Source: Aquirufa ecclesiirivi
Lineage (GTDB): Bacteria; Bacteroidota; Bacteroidia; Cytophagales; Spirosomataceae
NCBI RefSeq assembly: GCF_011250515.1
Contig: NZ_JAANOP010000001.1
Coordinates: forward strand, 682,001 to 746,000
DNA length: 64,000 nucleotides
Reading direction: 5' to 3'
Shown here: piece after piece, positions 44,579 through 52,949 of the stretch
How the letters are laid out: every line of letters begins with the position of its first letter
How positions within the stretch are numbered: the stretch's first letter is position 1
The notes under the pieces: generated by a model
Databases searched by the model: none
What the model saw: the letters and a program-made list of their open reading frames with translations, nothing else
Told to the model about the DNA's origin: nothing
Translations under genes and position numbers: made by a program

Positions 44579-44863
44579 GTATTATTTTACGTATAAGGCT
44601 GTAGATGACTTATCTCCATTTGGACATATACCGTTGAAATCTGGTTAGAAAACCAATCTGATGCATATTTTTAATTGCTTTTATCATCATGTCATGAATT
44701 GGCCATTAATCCAACCTTAGGAAGAAATTATGAAATGTTAGGAAAGGATATTTTGGGATATAAATCTGGATAACATTTGATTTTGTAGTTAAGATTATCT
44801 CAAAATAAAATTGAAGTAATTAGAATACTTCATGGAATAATGGATTTGAAAAGTAAATTTTAG
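44571..44863 (+). pseudogene. parE: ParE toxin remnant with frameshift and stops
   Basis: The ATG at 44571 gives MAKYYFTYKAVDDLS, the normal ParE beginning. The frame is then lost by one nucleotide near 44616. In the shifted frame the rest is recognisable: WTYTVEIWLENQSDAY, stop, LLLSSCHELAINPTLGRN, GKDILGYKSG, stop, HLIL, stop, then KIEVIRILHGIMDLKSKF and the natural end at 44863. One frameshift and three in-frame stops mean no functional toxin of full length. The total length (293 nt) matches a ParE of about 97 residues with one base lost. Confidence 0.88.
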
Positions 44864-45061
44864 AGGCATAATATTTTTATCCTAATAATTCCCTCAAATC
44901 CAATGATTTATATCAAGAATGATTTACTAAATTTTCAAATTTTACGAATTTGATTTTTGATAAATGAGTCCGTTTTCTCCAATTTATAGAAATAGAAAAT
45001 TTAATTTTCCACATTAGATAAACCGATAATTCACTTTTGAACAAATTTTCCTTTTAGTAGA

Positions 45062-45101
45062 TTCATTTACTGAAAAACTATTAAATTTTTCAGTAAATGA
45101 A
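45062..45101. repeat. Perfect 16-bp inverted repeat
   Basis: TTCATTTACTGAAAAA (45062-45077), 8-nt loop, then its exact complement (45086-45101). It stands 47 nt before the next gene, in an AT-rich 285-bp gap (44864-45148) with no gene of its own. It lacks a T-run on the plus strand, so an operator or leader hairpin is as likely as a terminator. Confidence 0.7.
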
Positions 45102-45148
45102 ATAATACCAAATTAATAGTCTCATCAAATTAGAAAAATTTAAATATA

Positions 45149-46000
45149 ATGGTGAAAGCACCTGATGACATAGAAGAAATAATTTCATCTATGAACAACT
45201 TACCTGTAGATGATTTTTTGGGATATTCGCCCAATGATATGACGTATTTACTTTATGATGCTCTAGAAAAGAATTCCCCAGTACAATTTCTGGATAAAAT
45301 AGATGATGGTACGCTAGATAAAATGCCACTTTTCCGAATTGTGGAAGCATATATAAAAATCATTCAACGGGAAAAACATATTAAATTAACACCTCTGGGA
45401 GCTTTGCCTCGGAAGGTGATCAAAGAACTCTATGATTTACGATTTTTACTGGACGATTTTATTGAAATCGGTTTATATAAGTTGTGGAAAGAGGAAGATT
45501 GTATTTCTATAAGAAGTGCAAGGCTAACGGCAGAATTGGCGGGGCTAGTTAGGAAAACAAATGGGAAATTGTCTTTGACTAAAGTGGCTATTAATTTATT
45601 AGAGACGAATAATCGGCAACAAATGTTTCGAAAGTTTTTTAAAGCTTTTGTTAATAAGTTTCCATGGAGCTATAATGATGCTTATCCAGAAGTGCCACTT
45701 GGACAATTTGGTTGGGCATTTTCAGTTATTTTACTAGGTAAATTTGGCAATGAGGCTCAAACCGATAAGTTTTATGCTGATCTTTATGGTAAAGCTTTTC
45801 CGAATCTGTATACATTTTTTCAAGATGATTCTTCCAATGAAGATAGACAGTTTAATCGTTGTTATTCTATTAGAACCTTCCATCGTTTTATGCTTTGGTT
45901 TGGATTTATAACCATAGAGAAAAAAGAGATAATCAGCACAGGCCATGAGCCAATTCAAAGTACACACATTTTATCCAGTGTATTTAAAATTACCAATTAA
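45149..46000 (+). CDS. Hypothetical protein, orphan gene
   Basis: A 283-residue protein that I cannot assign. The N-terminal segment LPVDDFLGYSPNDMTYLLYD (18-37) and IKLTPLGALPRKVIKEL (79-95) look like motifs of a family of bacterial proteins of unknown role. A later part, GLVRKTNGKLSLTKVAINLL (around 131-150), has the look of a winged-helix wing. No signal peptide or membrane segment. It sits alone between AT-rich gaps, next to the decayed toxin-antitoxin locus, with the perfect inverted repeat just upstream; horizontal transfer is possible. Confidence 0.65.
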   Translation: MVKAPDDIEEIISSMNNLPVDDFLGYSPNDMTYLLYDALEKNSPVQFLDKIDDGTLDKMPLFRIVEAYIKIIQREKHIKLTPLGALPRKVIKELYDLRFLLDDFIEIGLYKLWKEEDCISIRSARLTAELAGLVRKTNGKLSLTKVAINLLETNNRQQMFRKFFKAFVNKFPWSYNDAYPEVPLGQFGWAFSVILLGKFGNEAQTDKFYADLYGKAFPNLYTFFQDDSSNEDRQFNRCYSIRTFHRFMLWFGFITIEKKEIISTGHEPIQSTHILSSVFKITN

Positions 46001-46180
46001 GAATTCACAATATGCCATGTATTAATTTCCTGTTAATTAGCTTATTAATTAAATCAGGTTGAATTCAATAAGTGGATAAACCTTATAAGATTAATTTGAT
46101 TCATTTCTGGTAGTGGTTTGAATAAATTTCGATTATTCTTTCCTCAACCCCAATTATTCCCAATATCTTCTGACATTCTC

Positions 46181-46188
46181 TATCTTTG
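46181..46188 (+). promoter_or_regulatory. Candidate -7 element (TATCTTTG) of the glycosyltransferase
   Basis: TATCTTTG ends 8 nt before the ATG at 46197. If used, the transcript would have only a few untranslated bases. No -33 box is obvious. The gap 46001-46180 is AT-rich with no gene seen. Confidence 0.4.
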
Positions 46189-46196
46189 TGAAATCT

Positions 46197-46973
46197 ATGA
46201 ATTCACCCAAGGTTTCCATCATTACCGTTTGTTATCAGTCTGCGGCTACACTCCGACAAACCATCGAAAGTGTACTAGCTCAAGATTATCCTAATCTAGA
46301 ATATTGGGTCATTGATGGCGGTTCCAAAGATGACAGCCTCACCATTTTAAAGGATTACGAAGGTCGAATTCATTACATTTCAGAAAAAGATCAAGGCATA
46401 TACGATGCCATGAATAAGGGTTTGGCTCGCGTAACGGGAGATATTATCGGTATGATTGGCGCAGATGATTTTTATCCAGCTAACAATATTATTTCTTCTG
46501 TAGTTACTTGTTTTCAAGAAAAAGGTACTGACACAGTATATGGTGATATTCAGTTTGTGGATCCTATCAGTGGAGCTTTAGTTCGGTTTTGGCCGGCTGG
46601 TGAATATCAACGCAACAATTGGCTCTGGGGTTGGATGCCTCCGCATCTGTCCTTTTATGCCAAAAAATCTGTTTATGATGAAATTGGGCCTTTTCGGACC
46701 GACTTCACTTGTGCCGGCGACTATGATTGGATGTTGCGAGCGTTATATAAAGCCAAAAAAACGGCAGCATATTTGCCCAAAACGCTCATGACCATGCGCA
46801 ATGGAGGTACTAGTACAGCCTCTTGGAAACATCGTTTGGTAGCTAATCGGGAAGATCGACAAGCTTGGAAAGACAATGGCCTTCAGCCGTATTTTTTCAC
46901 TTTATTTCTAAAGCCTGTACGGAAGATTTTTCAATTGTTCAATTCTGAGAAAAAAGCAGGGAGTAAATTATAA
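46197..46973 (+). CDS. Glycosyltransferase family 2
   Basis: A 258-residue GT-A fold enzyme beginning MNSPKVSIITVCYQSAATLR, with nucleotide-sugar motif VIDGGSKDDS (DGGS), the metal-binding GADD (GMIGADDFYP), and DYDWMLRA as the likely catalytic region. No membrane segment. Such enzymes add sugars to polysaccharide or lipid precursors; donor and acceptor are unknown. A GTG three codons upstream is an alternative start. It stands alone and converges with rpsJ. Confidence 0.85.
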   Translation: MNSPKVSIITVCYQSAATLRQTIESVLAQDYPNLEYWVIDGGSKDDSLTILKDYEGRIHYISEKDQGIYDAMNKGLARVTGDIIGMIGADDFYPANNIISSVVTCFQEKGTDTVYGDIQFVDPISGALVRFWPAGEYQRNNWLWGWMPPHLSFYAKKSVYDEIGPFRTDFTCAGDYDWMLRALYKAKKTAAYLPKTLMTMRNGGTSTASWKHRLVANREDRQAWKDNGLQPYFFTLFLKPVRKIFQLFNSEKKAGSKL

Positions 46974-47059
46974 ATGGTAAATTATGAATTATAAATGATT
47001 TATAATTTTTAGCATGAAAAATACATCCATTTACCATTTACCATTCGCCATTTACCATT
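46964..47059. repeat. Low-complexity inverted words
   Basis: The left side carries AAATGGTAAATTATGAATTA-type words, and the right side the complementary TTTACCATTTACCATTCGCC words. The pattern is an imperfect inverted repeat of short AAATGGTAAAT-like units between two converging genes, probably a dispersed non-coding element. Confidence 0.5.
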
Positions 47060-47095
47060 AAAAAAGGTCTTTGCATTGCTACAAAGACCTTTTTT
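47060..47095. terminator. Bidirectional terminator between GT2 and rpsJ
   Basis: AAAAAAGGTCTTTG (47060-47073) pairs with CAAAGACCTTTTTT (47082-47095) around an 8-nt loop: a strong hairpin with A and T tails serving both strands. Confidence 0.85.
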
Positions 47096-47111
47096 GTGGA
47101 ATTCGAAATCA

Positions 47112-47417
47112 TTAAACTTTGATTTCAACATCAACTCCTGATGGTAATTCCAATTTCATCAACGCGTCCACAGTCTTAGCTGAAGAAGAGAAAATGTCAA
47201 TTAAACGCTTGTAAGTGCATAATTGGAATTGCTCACGCGCTTTTTTGTTCACGTGTGGTGAACGTAAAACAGTGAATTTCTCAATCTTAGTAGGAAGTGG
47301 GATAGGGCCAGAAACAACAGCTCCTGTAGCTTTAACCGCCTTAACGATTTTTTCAGCTGACTTGTCAACCAATGAATGGTCGAAAGATTTCAACTTGATG
47401 CGAATTTTTTGATTCAT
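47112..47417 (-). CDS. rpsJ: 30S ribosomal protein S10
   Basis: S10, 101 residues starting [20 protein letters not shown] with [20 protein letters not shown]. The ATG at 47417 is the usual start; the open frame continues upstream. S10 helps assemble the 30S head and is a partner of NusB in antitermination. Unusually, no other ribosomal protein gene is beside it: it has its own promoter and terminator, while in most bacteria it heads the S10 operon. Confidence 0.96.
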   Translation of the reverse strand: MNQKIRIKLKSFDHSLVDKSAEKIVKAVKATGAVVSGPIPLPTKIEKFTVLRSPHVNKKAREQFQLCTYKRLIDIFSSSAKTVDALMKLELPSGVDVEIKV

Positions 47418-47485
47418 GTTGTTTGGTTCATTAAGTGAATAGGAAGCGAAAGAACCATTTACTCCGATCCCCATAATATTCTCTG

Positions 47486-47517
47486 CAAAGGTAAGTCAAA
47501 TTTTTAAACTAGCCAAA
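47486..47517 (-). promoter_or_regulatory. Promoter of rpsJ
   Basis: Minus-strand TTTG (47514-47517), 20 nt, TACCTTTG (47486-47493); leader of about 65 nt before the rpsJ ATG. Confidence 0.65.
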
Positions 47518-47521
47518 AGAG

Positions 47522-47605
47522 GTTAATGTAGAATGTAAAGGGTAGAATTAAGAATGAATGGAAGCAAAATCTATTCTACATTCTTCATTCTACTTTTTAC
47601 ATTAA
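47522..47605. repeat. Imperfect inverted repeat of AGAATG words
   Basis: GTTAATGTAGAATGTAAAGG and following bases on the left are mirrored by TTCTACATTCTTCATTCTAC and TTTTTACATTAAC on the right, with a 7-nt insertion on one side. It fills the gap after the membrane-TPR gene and may act as its terminator or be a dispersed element. Confidence 0.5.
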
Positions 47606-49810
47606 CTAAAACTTCTGCCTATTTACCGCCTTTGCCTTAGCCACGGAAAATGCAGTAGCATGGGTTTGGTATAAAGCTGGATCTAATTTTTTCAAACGAG
47701 CCATAGCTTCTTCTGCATAGCTTATTTCCCCTTGTTGGAATGCCTCATTGATAAATATAGGATAAAACTCAGCTTGCTCCTCATTCCATTGGACTGCTGC
47801 CAAACTAGCCTGATAGGCTTCTTGGTGCTTATTGGCTTGATGCAATAAAGGAAGAGCTTGCTTCAAAATACCCACGCTAAATGGATAATTTTGAATGGCC
47901 GATCTAGCTTGTGAAACGTTTTCCAGTTGAACCTTGGCTTTAACTTCCAATAGTTGCTGTTTCCAATGGTGTAAAATTAACAGGTATTCTTGTGCTTTCG
48001 TTTCATTTTCTCTTTGAACCAACAGGTCTAATTTATTTAATGCCCGTAAAGGTTGTTGGTGATAAAAATCCTGCCATGCATCAAGGAAGGCAATTTCTGG
48101 AAATTTTTGTAACCAATTAGGGTCATTTATCCATGTTTGTATTGGATAAACGGTCGACTGCCCTTTGAAATATAGGCTACTGTTATAGATGTAAGCAAAA
48201 TCCCTCACATCGAGTTGAAAATCCAATGCTTCTTGTTTGTAATCAGCGGGTAATGCTTGTTTTTTCTGCCAAAGAAGGGCTAGTAAATTACTTTTAACGG
48301 CACGGTCAGAACTTGTTGACCAAAGGGCTATTTCATTTTTCTGGACGATTTTACTTCCATGATGCACATCAAAATACAATAAATTTGCCCAAGTAATCGG
48401 AGTTTTGGGAGCTAATTCTTTGGCCATGACGGCAAAATAAGCTGCGGAATCAAGCTGTTTTAATTGTTCATATACACGACTTAATTGAGTCGCAATTTGA
48501 GCGCTTTCTGGAAATAATTGGTGTGCTTTTTTGAGTGTAAATAAAGATTCAAACCATTGGTTTTCATTTCCATAGATATTAGCCAAAGCCACAAAATTTT
48601 TCTCTTGTGGATATTTAATTTGACTAGTTTGTAAATAATAAGCTTGTTTCTCGATATCACCAGCATCTTGTGATATTCTAGCTAGACTCAAATTGCTTTT
48701 TTGATTCAATTTACTGTGAATCATGGCATTCTTATAGGCCATTTCCTCCAGCATTCGACCTCCTCCAACATGTTCTGCATCGCCTTGTTCATTGTAATAT
48801 GCAGCCACCATTTGATGCCAAGCAGTCCCTTGTCGAGCGAAAACCCAAGAAACACATAGAATAAATACTCCAATTTGAATTAAATAAATGGGGATGAAAT
48901 GAGCCTTATGTATGACTTTATAGATGGCTAAGTTTTGTTGGATAGGCTCTTTGAAATTAGTCCAAAGAAAAACGGGAAAGAGTAATGTCATGGCCATGTG
49001 CGTCATAATGCCCCAGCTTTCTATCGCCCGAATACCTACTTCATTATTATTCCATAAAAAGGGAATCAAAATCGAATGACTTAGTAAAAATAAGGCAGCA
49101 AATAATTTTTGTTGGGATTTGTCTTCCAGTCGAAGACTTCGAAACATACCTAGGGCAAAACTAATTTCTAAAATAATAAATGCAGGGACATATAAAGTAG
49201 ATGTCCAATAGCCCCATAGGTTTCCCATACTTAGGATCAGGTTGACCAAATAAAAGAGCAATAAGCCTACAAACTTTCTTTGACTTGAAGCTTTGTCGGG
49301 GCCATGCGAAATTTCTAACATAAAAGAAGGTAGGGAAGAACTGCTTAGGATGCAGAGCCATGTTACAGCAATACCGGAGATAATTATCAAAGGACTATGC
49401 AAAAAGCCAAACCATTCCATTGGGCTTAGTTCCATATTTCTCCAAAAAATAATGCCACACCAAACTAATATACCTAAAAGGATTTGCCGCCAATTTACCT
49501 TGGCCCATGATTGAAGGAATTGTCCTAAAAGTGTCAAGCCAAAAATTGCCAAGAAAGCACCCACTACGATGGGCCAAAATACAGGGGCGATTAATTTTAC
49601 ATAGTAATGTTGACGTACGAGAAAAATGGAGGACTGAGTCGTGTTATTGGATTCTGGGAATAAAGAGATGCTCTGAGGGATTAACTCACTGACTTCTTCC
49701 CATGCTAAACCCTCTATTCCGCCCCAAACGTATATTCCTAGGCAAAAGAGACCTATTAGGGAAGAAAAGATAAACCAGATGGTGGGTATTTGATCAATTC
49801 GCTGTTTCAT
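47606..49810 (-). CDS. Polytopic membrane protein with TPR-like C-terminal half
   Basis: A 734-residue protein I cannot name. The first 330 residues contain about ten hydrophobic helices. From about 350 to the end it is soluble and helical with repeats of TPR character (FVALANIYGNENQWFESLFT, QIATQLSRVYEQLKQLDSAA, EAYQASLAAVQWNEEQAEFY). This layout occurs in envelope-polymer enzymes and in T9SS or gliding-related scaffolds, but no known motif is seen. The ATG at 49810 (MKQRIDQIPTIW) is preferred to a TTG seven codons upstream. Confidence 0.75.
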   Translation of the reverse strand: MKQRIDQIPTIWFIFSSLIGLFCLGIYVWGGIEGLAWEEVSELIPQSISLFPESNNTTQSSIFLVRQHYYVKLIAPVFWPIVVGAFLAIFGLTLLGQFLQSWAKVNWRQILLGILVWCGIIFWRNMELSPMEWFGFLHSPLIIISGIAVTWLCILSSSSLPSFMLEISHGPDKASSQRKFVGLLLFYLVNLILSMGNLWGYWTSTLYVPAFIILEISFALGMFRSLRLEDKSQQKLFAALFLLSHSILIPFLWNNNEVGIRAIESWGIMTHMAMTLLFPVFLWTNFKEPIQQNLAIYKVIHKAHFIPIYLIQIGVFILCVSWVFARQGTAWHQMVAAYYNEQGDAEHVGGGRMLEEMAYKNAMIHSKLNQKSNLSLARISQDAGDIEKQAYYLQTSQIKYPQEKNFVALANIYGNENQWFESLFTLKKAHQLFPESAQIATQLSRVYEQLKQLDSAAYFAVMAKELAPKTPITWANLLYFDVHHGSKIVQKNEIALWSTSSDRAVKSNLLALLWQKKQALPADYKQEALDFQLDVRDFAYIYNSSLYFKGQSTVYPIQTWINDPNWLQKFPEIAFLDAWQDFYHQQPLRALNKLDLLVQRENETKAQEYLLILHHWKQQLLEVKAKVQLENVSQARSAIQNYPFSVGILKQALPLLHQANKHQEAYQASLAAVQWNEEQAEFYPIFINEAFQQGEISYAEEAMARLKKLDPALYQTHATAFSVAKAKAVNRQKF

Positions 49811-49925
49811 GCATGGGATAAAAATAGGCAACGGCTATATAACGTAAATTTCTGCATAAACTTTAATTCATTCAAAGAAAAGGGCGGATATCGACAAAAA
49901 ATAGCAAAAAAATACAAACTTCGGT

Positions 49926-49956
49926 TTTGCTAATTGGAATTTACCGACTAATTTTG
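49926..49956 (+). promoter_or_regulatory. Promoter of atpD
   Basis: TTTG (49926-49929), exactly 19 nt, TAATTTTG (49949-49956): a textbook Bacteroidota promoter in the 217-bp gap before atpD, leaving a leader of about 68 nt. Confidence 0.75.
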
Positions 49957-49961
49957 CAATC

Positions 49962-49980
49962 CGAATGTCAATAGCATTCG
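49962..49980 (+). other. Stem-loop at the 5' end of the atpD leader
   Basis: CGAATG (49962-49967) pairs with CATTCG (49975-49980) around a 7-nt loop. It begins a few bases after the predicted start of transcription, where it could protect the mRNA end or affect translation; both are inference. Confidence 0.4.
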
Positions 49981-50006
49981 ATTCAATAACAATTCTTAGT
50001 TTTTAA

Positions 50007-51545
<1,539 letters not shown>

Positions 51546-51554
51546 AAAATAGAT

Positions 51555-51785
51555 ATGTTTGTAGAAATTATTACACCCGACCGTAAAGTGTTTTCCGCAG
51601 AGGCTTCTGTGGTAACTTTACCTGGCGTTAATGGTTCCTTTCAAATTTTGAATGATCACGCAGCTTTAGTTAGTACTTTGAAAAAAGGATTGCTAACTGC
51701 CGATAAAGAATCATTTGAAATTGAGGGAGGAGTTGTGGAAGTATTAAATAATAAAGTGCTTATCCTTGCAGAAGGCGTTAATTAA
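51555..51785 (+). CDS. atpC: ATP synthase subunit epsilon (short form)
   Basis: A 76-residue epsilon subunit with only the N-terminal beta-sandwich (EIITPDRKVFSAEASVVTLP then ILNDHAALVSTLKKG). The C-terminal helical hairpin of the usual 130-residue protein, which inhibits ATP hydrolysis, is missing. This short type is regular in Bacteroidota, so it is not taken as truncation. Confidence 0.94.
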   Translation: MFVEIITPDRKVFSAEASVVTLPGVNGSFQILNDHAALVSTLKKGLLTADKESFEIEGGVVEVLNNKVLILAEGVN

Positions 51786-51789
51786 TTCC

Positions 51790-52326
51790 ATGAAAAACTT
51801 AGCCATTGTTTTGTTTGCTGTAGTCCTTTTAAGTAGTTGTTCACAACAGGCTTATTTGACTGGATCTTTGATGACCTTAATCAAAGAAAACCAACTTCCT
51901 TTAGAGAAGATTCAGTTCTACAATGACAATGCCCTTTTTCTGGAAAGAGAATTAAATGCATCTGATGCCAATGTTAAATCTGGGAAAATTATTTTAATCA
52001 ATGGTAAGTCAATCAACCGTGTAACATTAGAACAACAGACACCTGGAGTTTTAGTGAAGCAAGCCAACGATCAATTATTAATTTCCTTTGAGGCAGGAGC
52101 TGGTGAAGAAAAAAGTTTACACTTCGGACCTGTAGTAGGTGAAAGAGGAGAGTATTATTACCAATTGGTTGATGATGCGGGAAGTCCTACTTTCTCTCGA
52201 TTGAGTTATGATGGGAACAAATACTTACTTTATAATAAAAAGAAGGTTCGTTTGATGATTATGAAGTCTTCATTCTCCGGTTTAAAGGTTAATAGTAAAA
52301 GAATGCGAGGTAATCGTGTGAGATAA
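51790..52326 (+). CDS. Hypothetical lipoprotein
   Basis: A 178-residue protein with a lipoprotein signal MKNLAIVLFAVVLLSSCSQQ (Cys17) and a beta-rich mature part; a basic tail (KVNSKRMRGNRVR) ends it. The ATG at 51790 is 4 nt after atpC; an upstream non-ATG start inside atpC is rejected because it would spoil the signal peptide. It ends before a strong terminator, so it appears to be the last gene of the atpD-atpC transcript. Function unknown. Confidence 0.8.
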   Translation: MKNLAIVLFAVVLLSSCSQQAYLTGSLMTLIKENQLPLEKIQFYNDNALFLERELNASDANVKSGKIILINGKSINRVTLEQQTPGVLVKQANDQLLISFEAGAGEEKSLHFGPVVGERGEYYYQLVDDAGSPTFSRLSYDGNKYLLYNKKKVRLMIMKSSFSGLKVNSKRMRGNRVR

Positions 52327-52348
52327 TCAGAAATATTTAGGAATTTTG

Positions 52349-52379
52349 AAAATAGGATGCTTGCATCCTATTTTTTTTT
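52349..52379 (+). terminator. Intrinsic terminator of the atpDC transcript
   Basis: AAAATAGGATG (52349-52359), loop CTTG, complement 52364-52374, then continuing T to 52379. A strong Rho-independent terminator. Its stem contains ATGCTTGCAT, whose complement is also in the operator-like palindrome 30 nt later. Confidence 0.88.
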
Positions 52380-52398
52380 GTCCCATTTTTACATAAAG

Positions 52399-52412
52399 GT
52401 ATGCAAGCATAC
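52399..52412 (+). promoter_or_regulatory. Inverted repeat, likely MarR operator
   Basis: GTATGC-AA-GCATAC lies 19 nt before the marR ATG. Palindromes of this kind are typical MarR sites, so negative autoregulation is inferred. Confidence 0.55.
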
Positions 52413-52430
52413 TAAATTAATTTCTTGATC

Positions 52431-52889
52431 ATGAAAGCAGAAAGTACCTTTGATTTCCAGATTAAATCAGCCTGGTATGCCATCAGCCGTATGTATAATA
52501 CCTATGCTACACAATTTGATATGTCCATGGCCATAGGTTATGTGTTATTACATATCGATAAAGATGGAACTCCTGCCACTAAAATTGCACCAGCGCTTGG
52601 TCTGGAAGCCCGAAGTTTGACGCGGATGCTGAAAACATTGGAAGATAAAAAATGGATACGACGAGAGACTAATTATGCCGACAAGCGCGTTGTTAAGATA
52701 TTTTTAACGGATTTAGGAAAGAAGAAAAGAGATGTGGCTAAGCAAGGCGTTATATTATTTAATGAAAAGCTCTTTGAACGAATTGGAACAGAGCAGGCGC
52801 AGGAGTTCTTTAAGGTGATACAATCTATTAATCAGTTTTTGGAGGAAGATGCTACTGAAATCCTACAAACACTGAATCATAAATCATAA
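52431..52889 (+). CDS. MarR-family transcriptional regulator
   Basis: A 152-residue MarR-type winged helix protein. The recognition region is ATKIAPALGLEARSLTRMLK, followed by the wing LEDKKWIRRETNYADKRVVK with the conserved D-x-R. The ATG at 52431 is chosen over a TTG two codons upstream. It lies 60 nt before an acyl-CoA dehydrogenase gene on the same strand, suggesting a fatty-acyl-CoA-responsive switch. Confidence 0.9.
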   Translation: MKAESTFDFQIKSAWYAISRMYNTYATQFDMSMAIGYVLLHIDKDGTPATKIAPALGLEARSLTRMLKTLEDKKWIRRETNYADKRVVKIFLTDLGKKKRDVAKQGVILFNEKLFERIGTEQAQEFFKVIQSINQFLEEDATEILQTLNHKS

Positions 52890-52949
52890 TTACACTCATC
52901 AACAAATTTCAAACCACATTACATTCATCAACAATTAAAATTTGAGACT

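Noticed and set aside
44580-44640. Short intact toxin fragment as a gene
   Set aside because: MAKYYFTYKAVDDLS runs into an early stop after the frameshift; it is a remnant, not a small protein.
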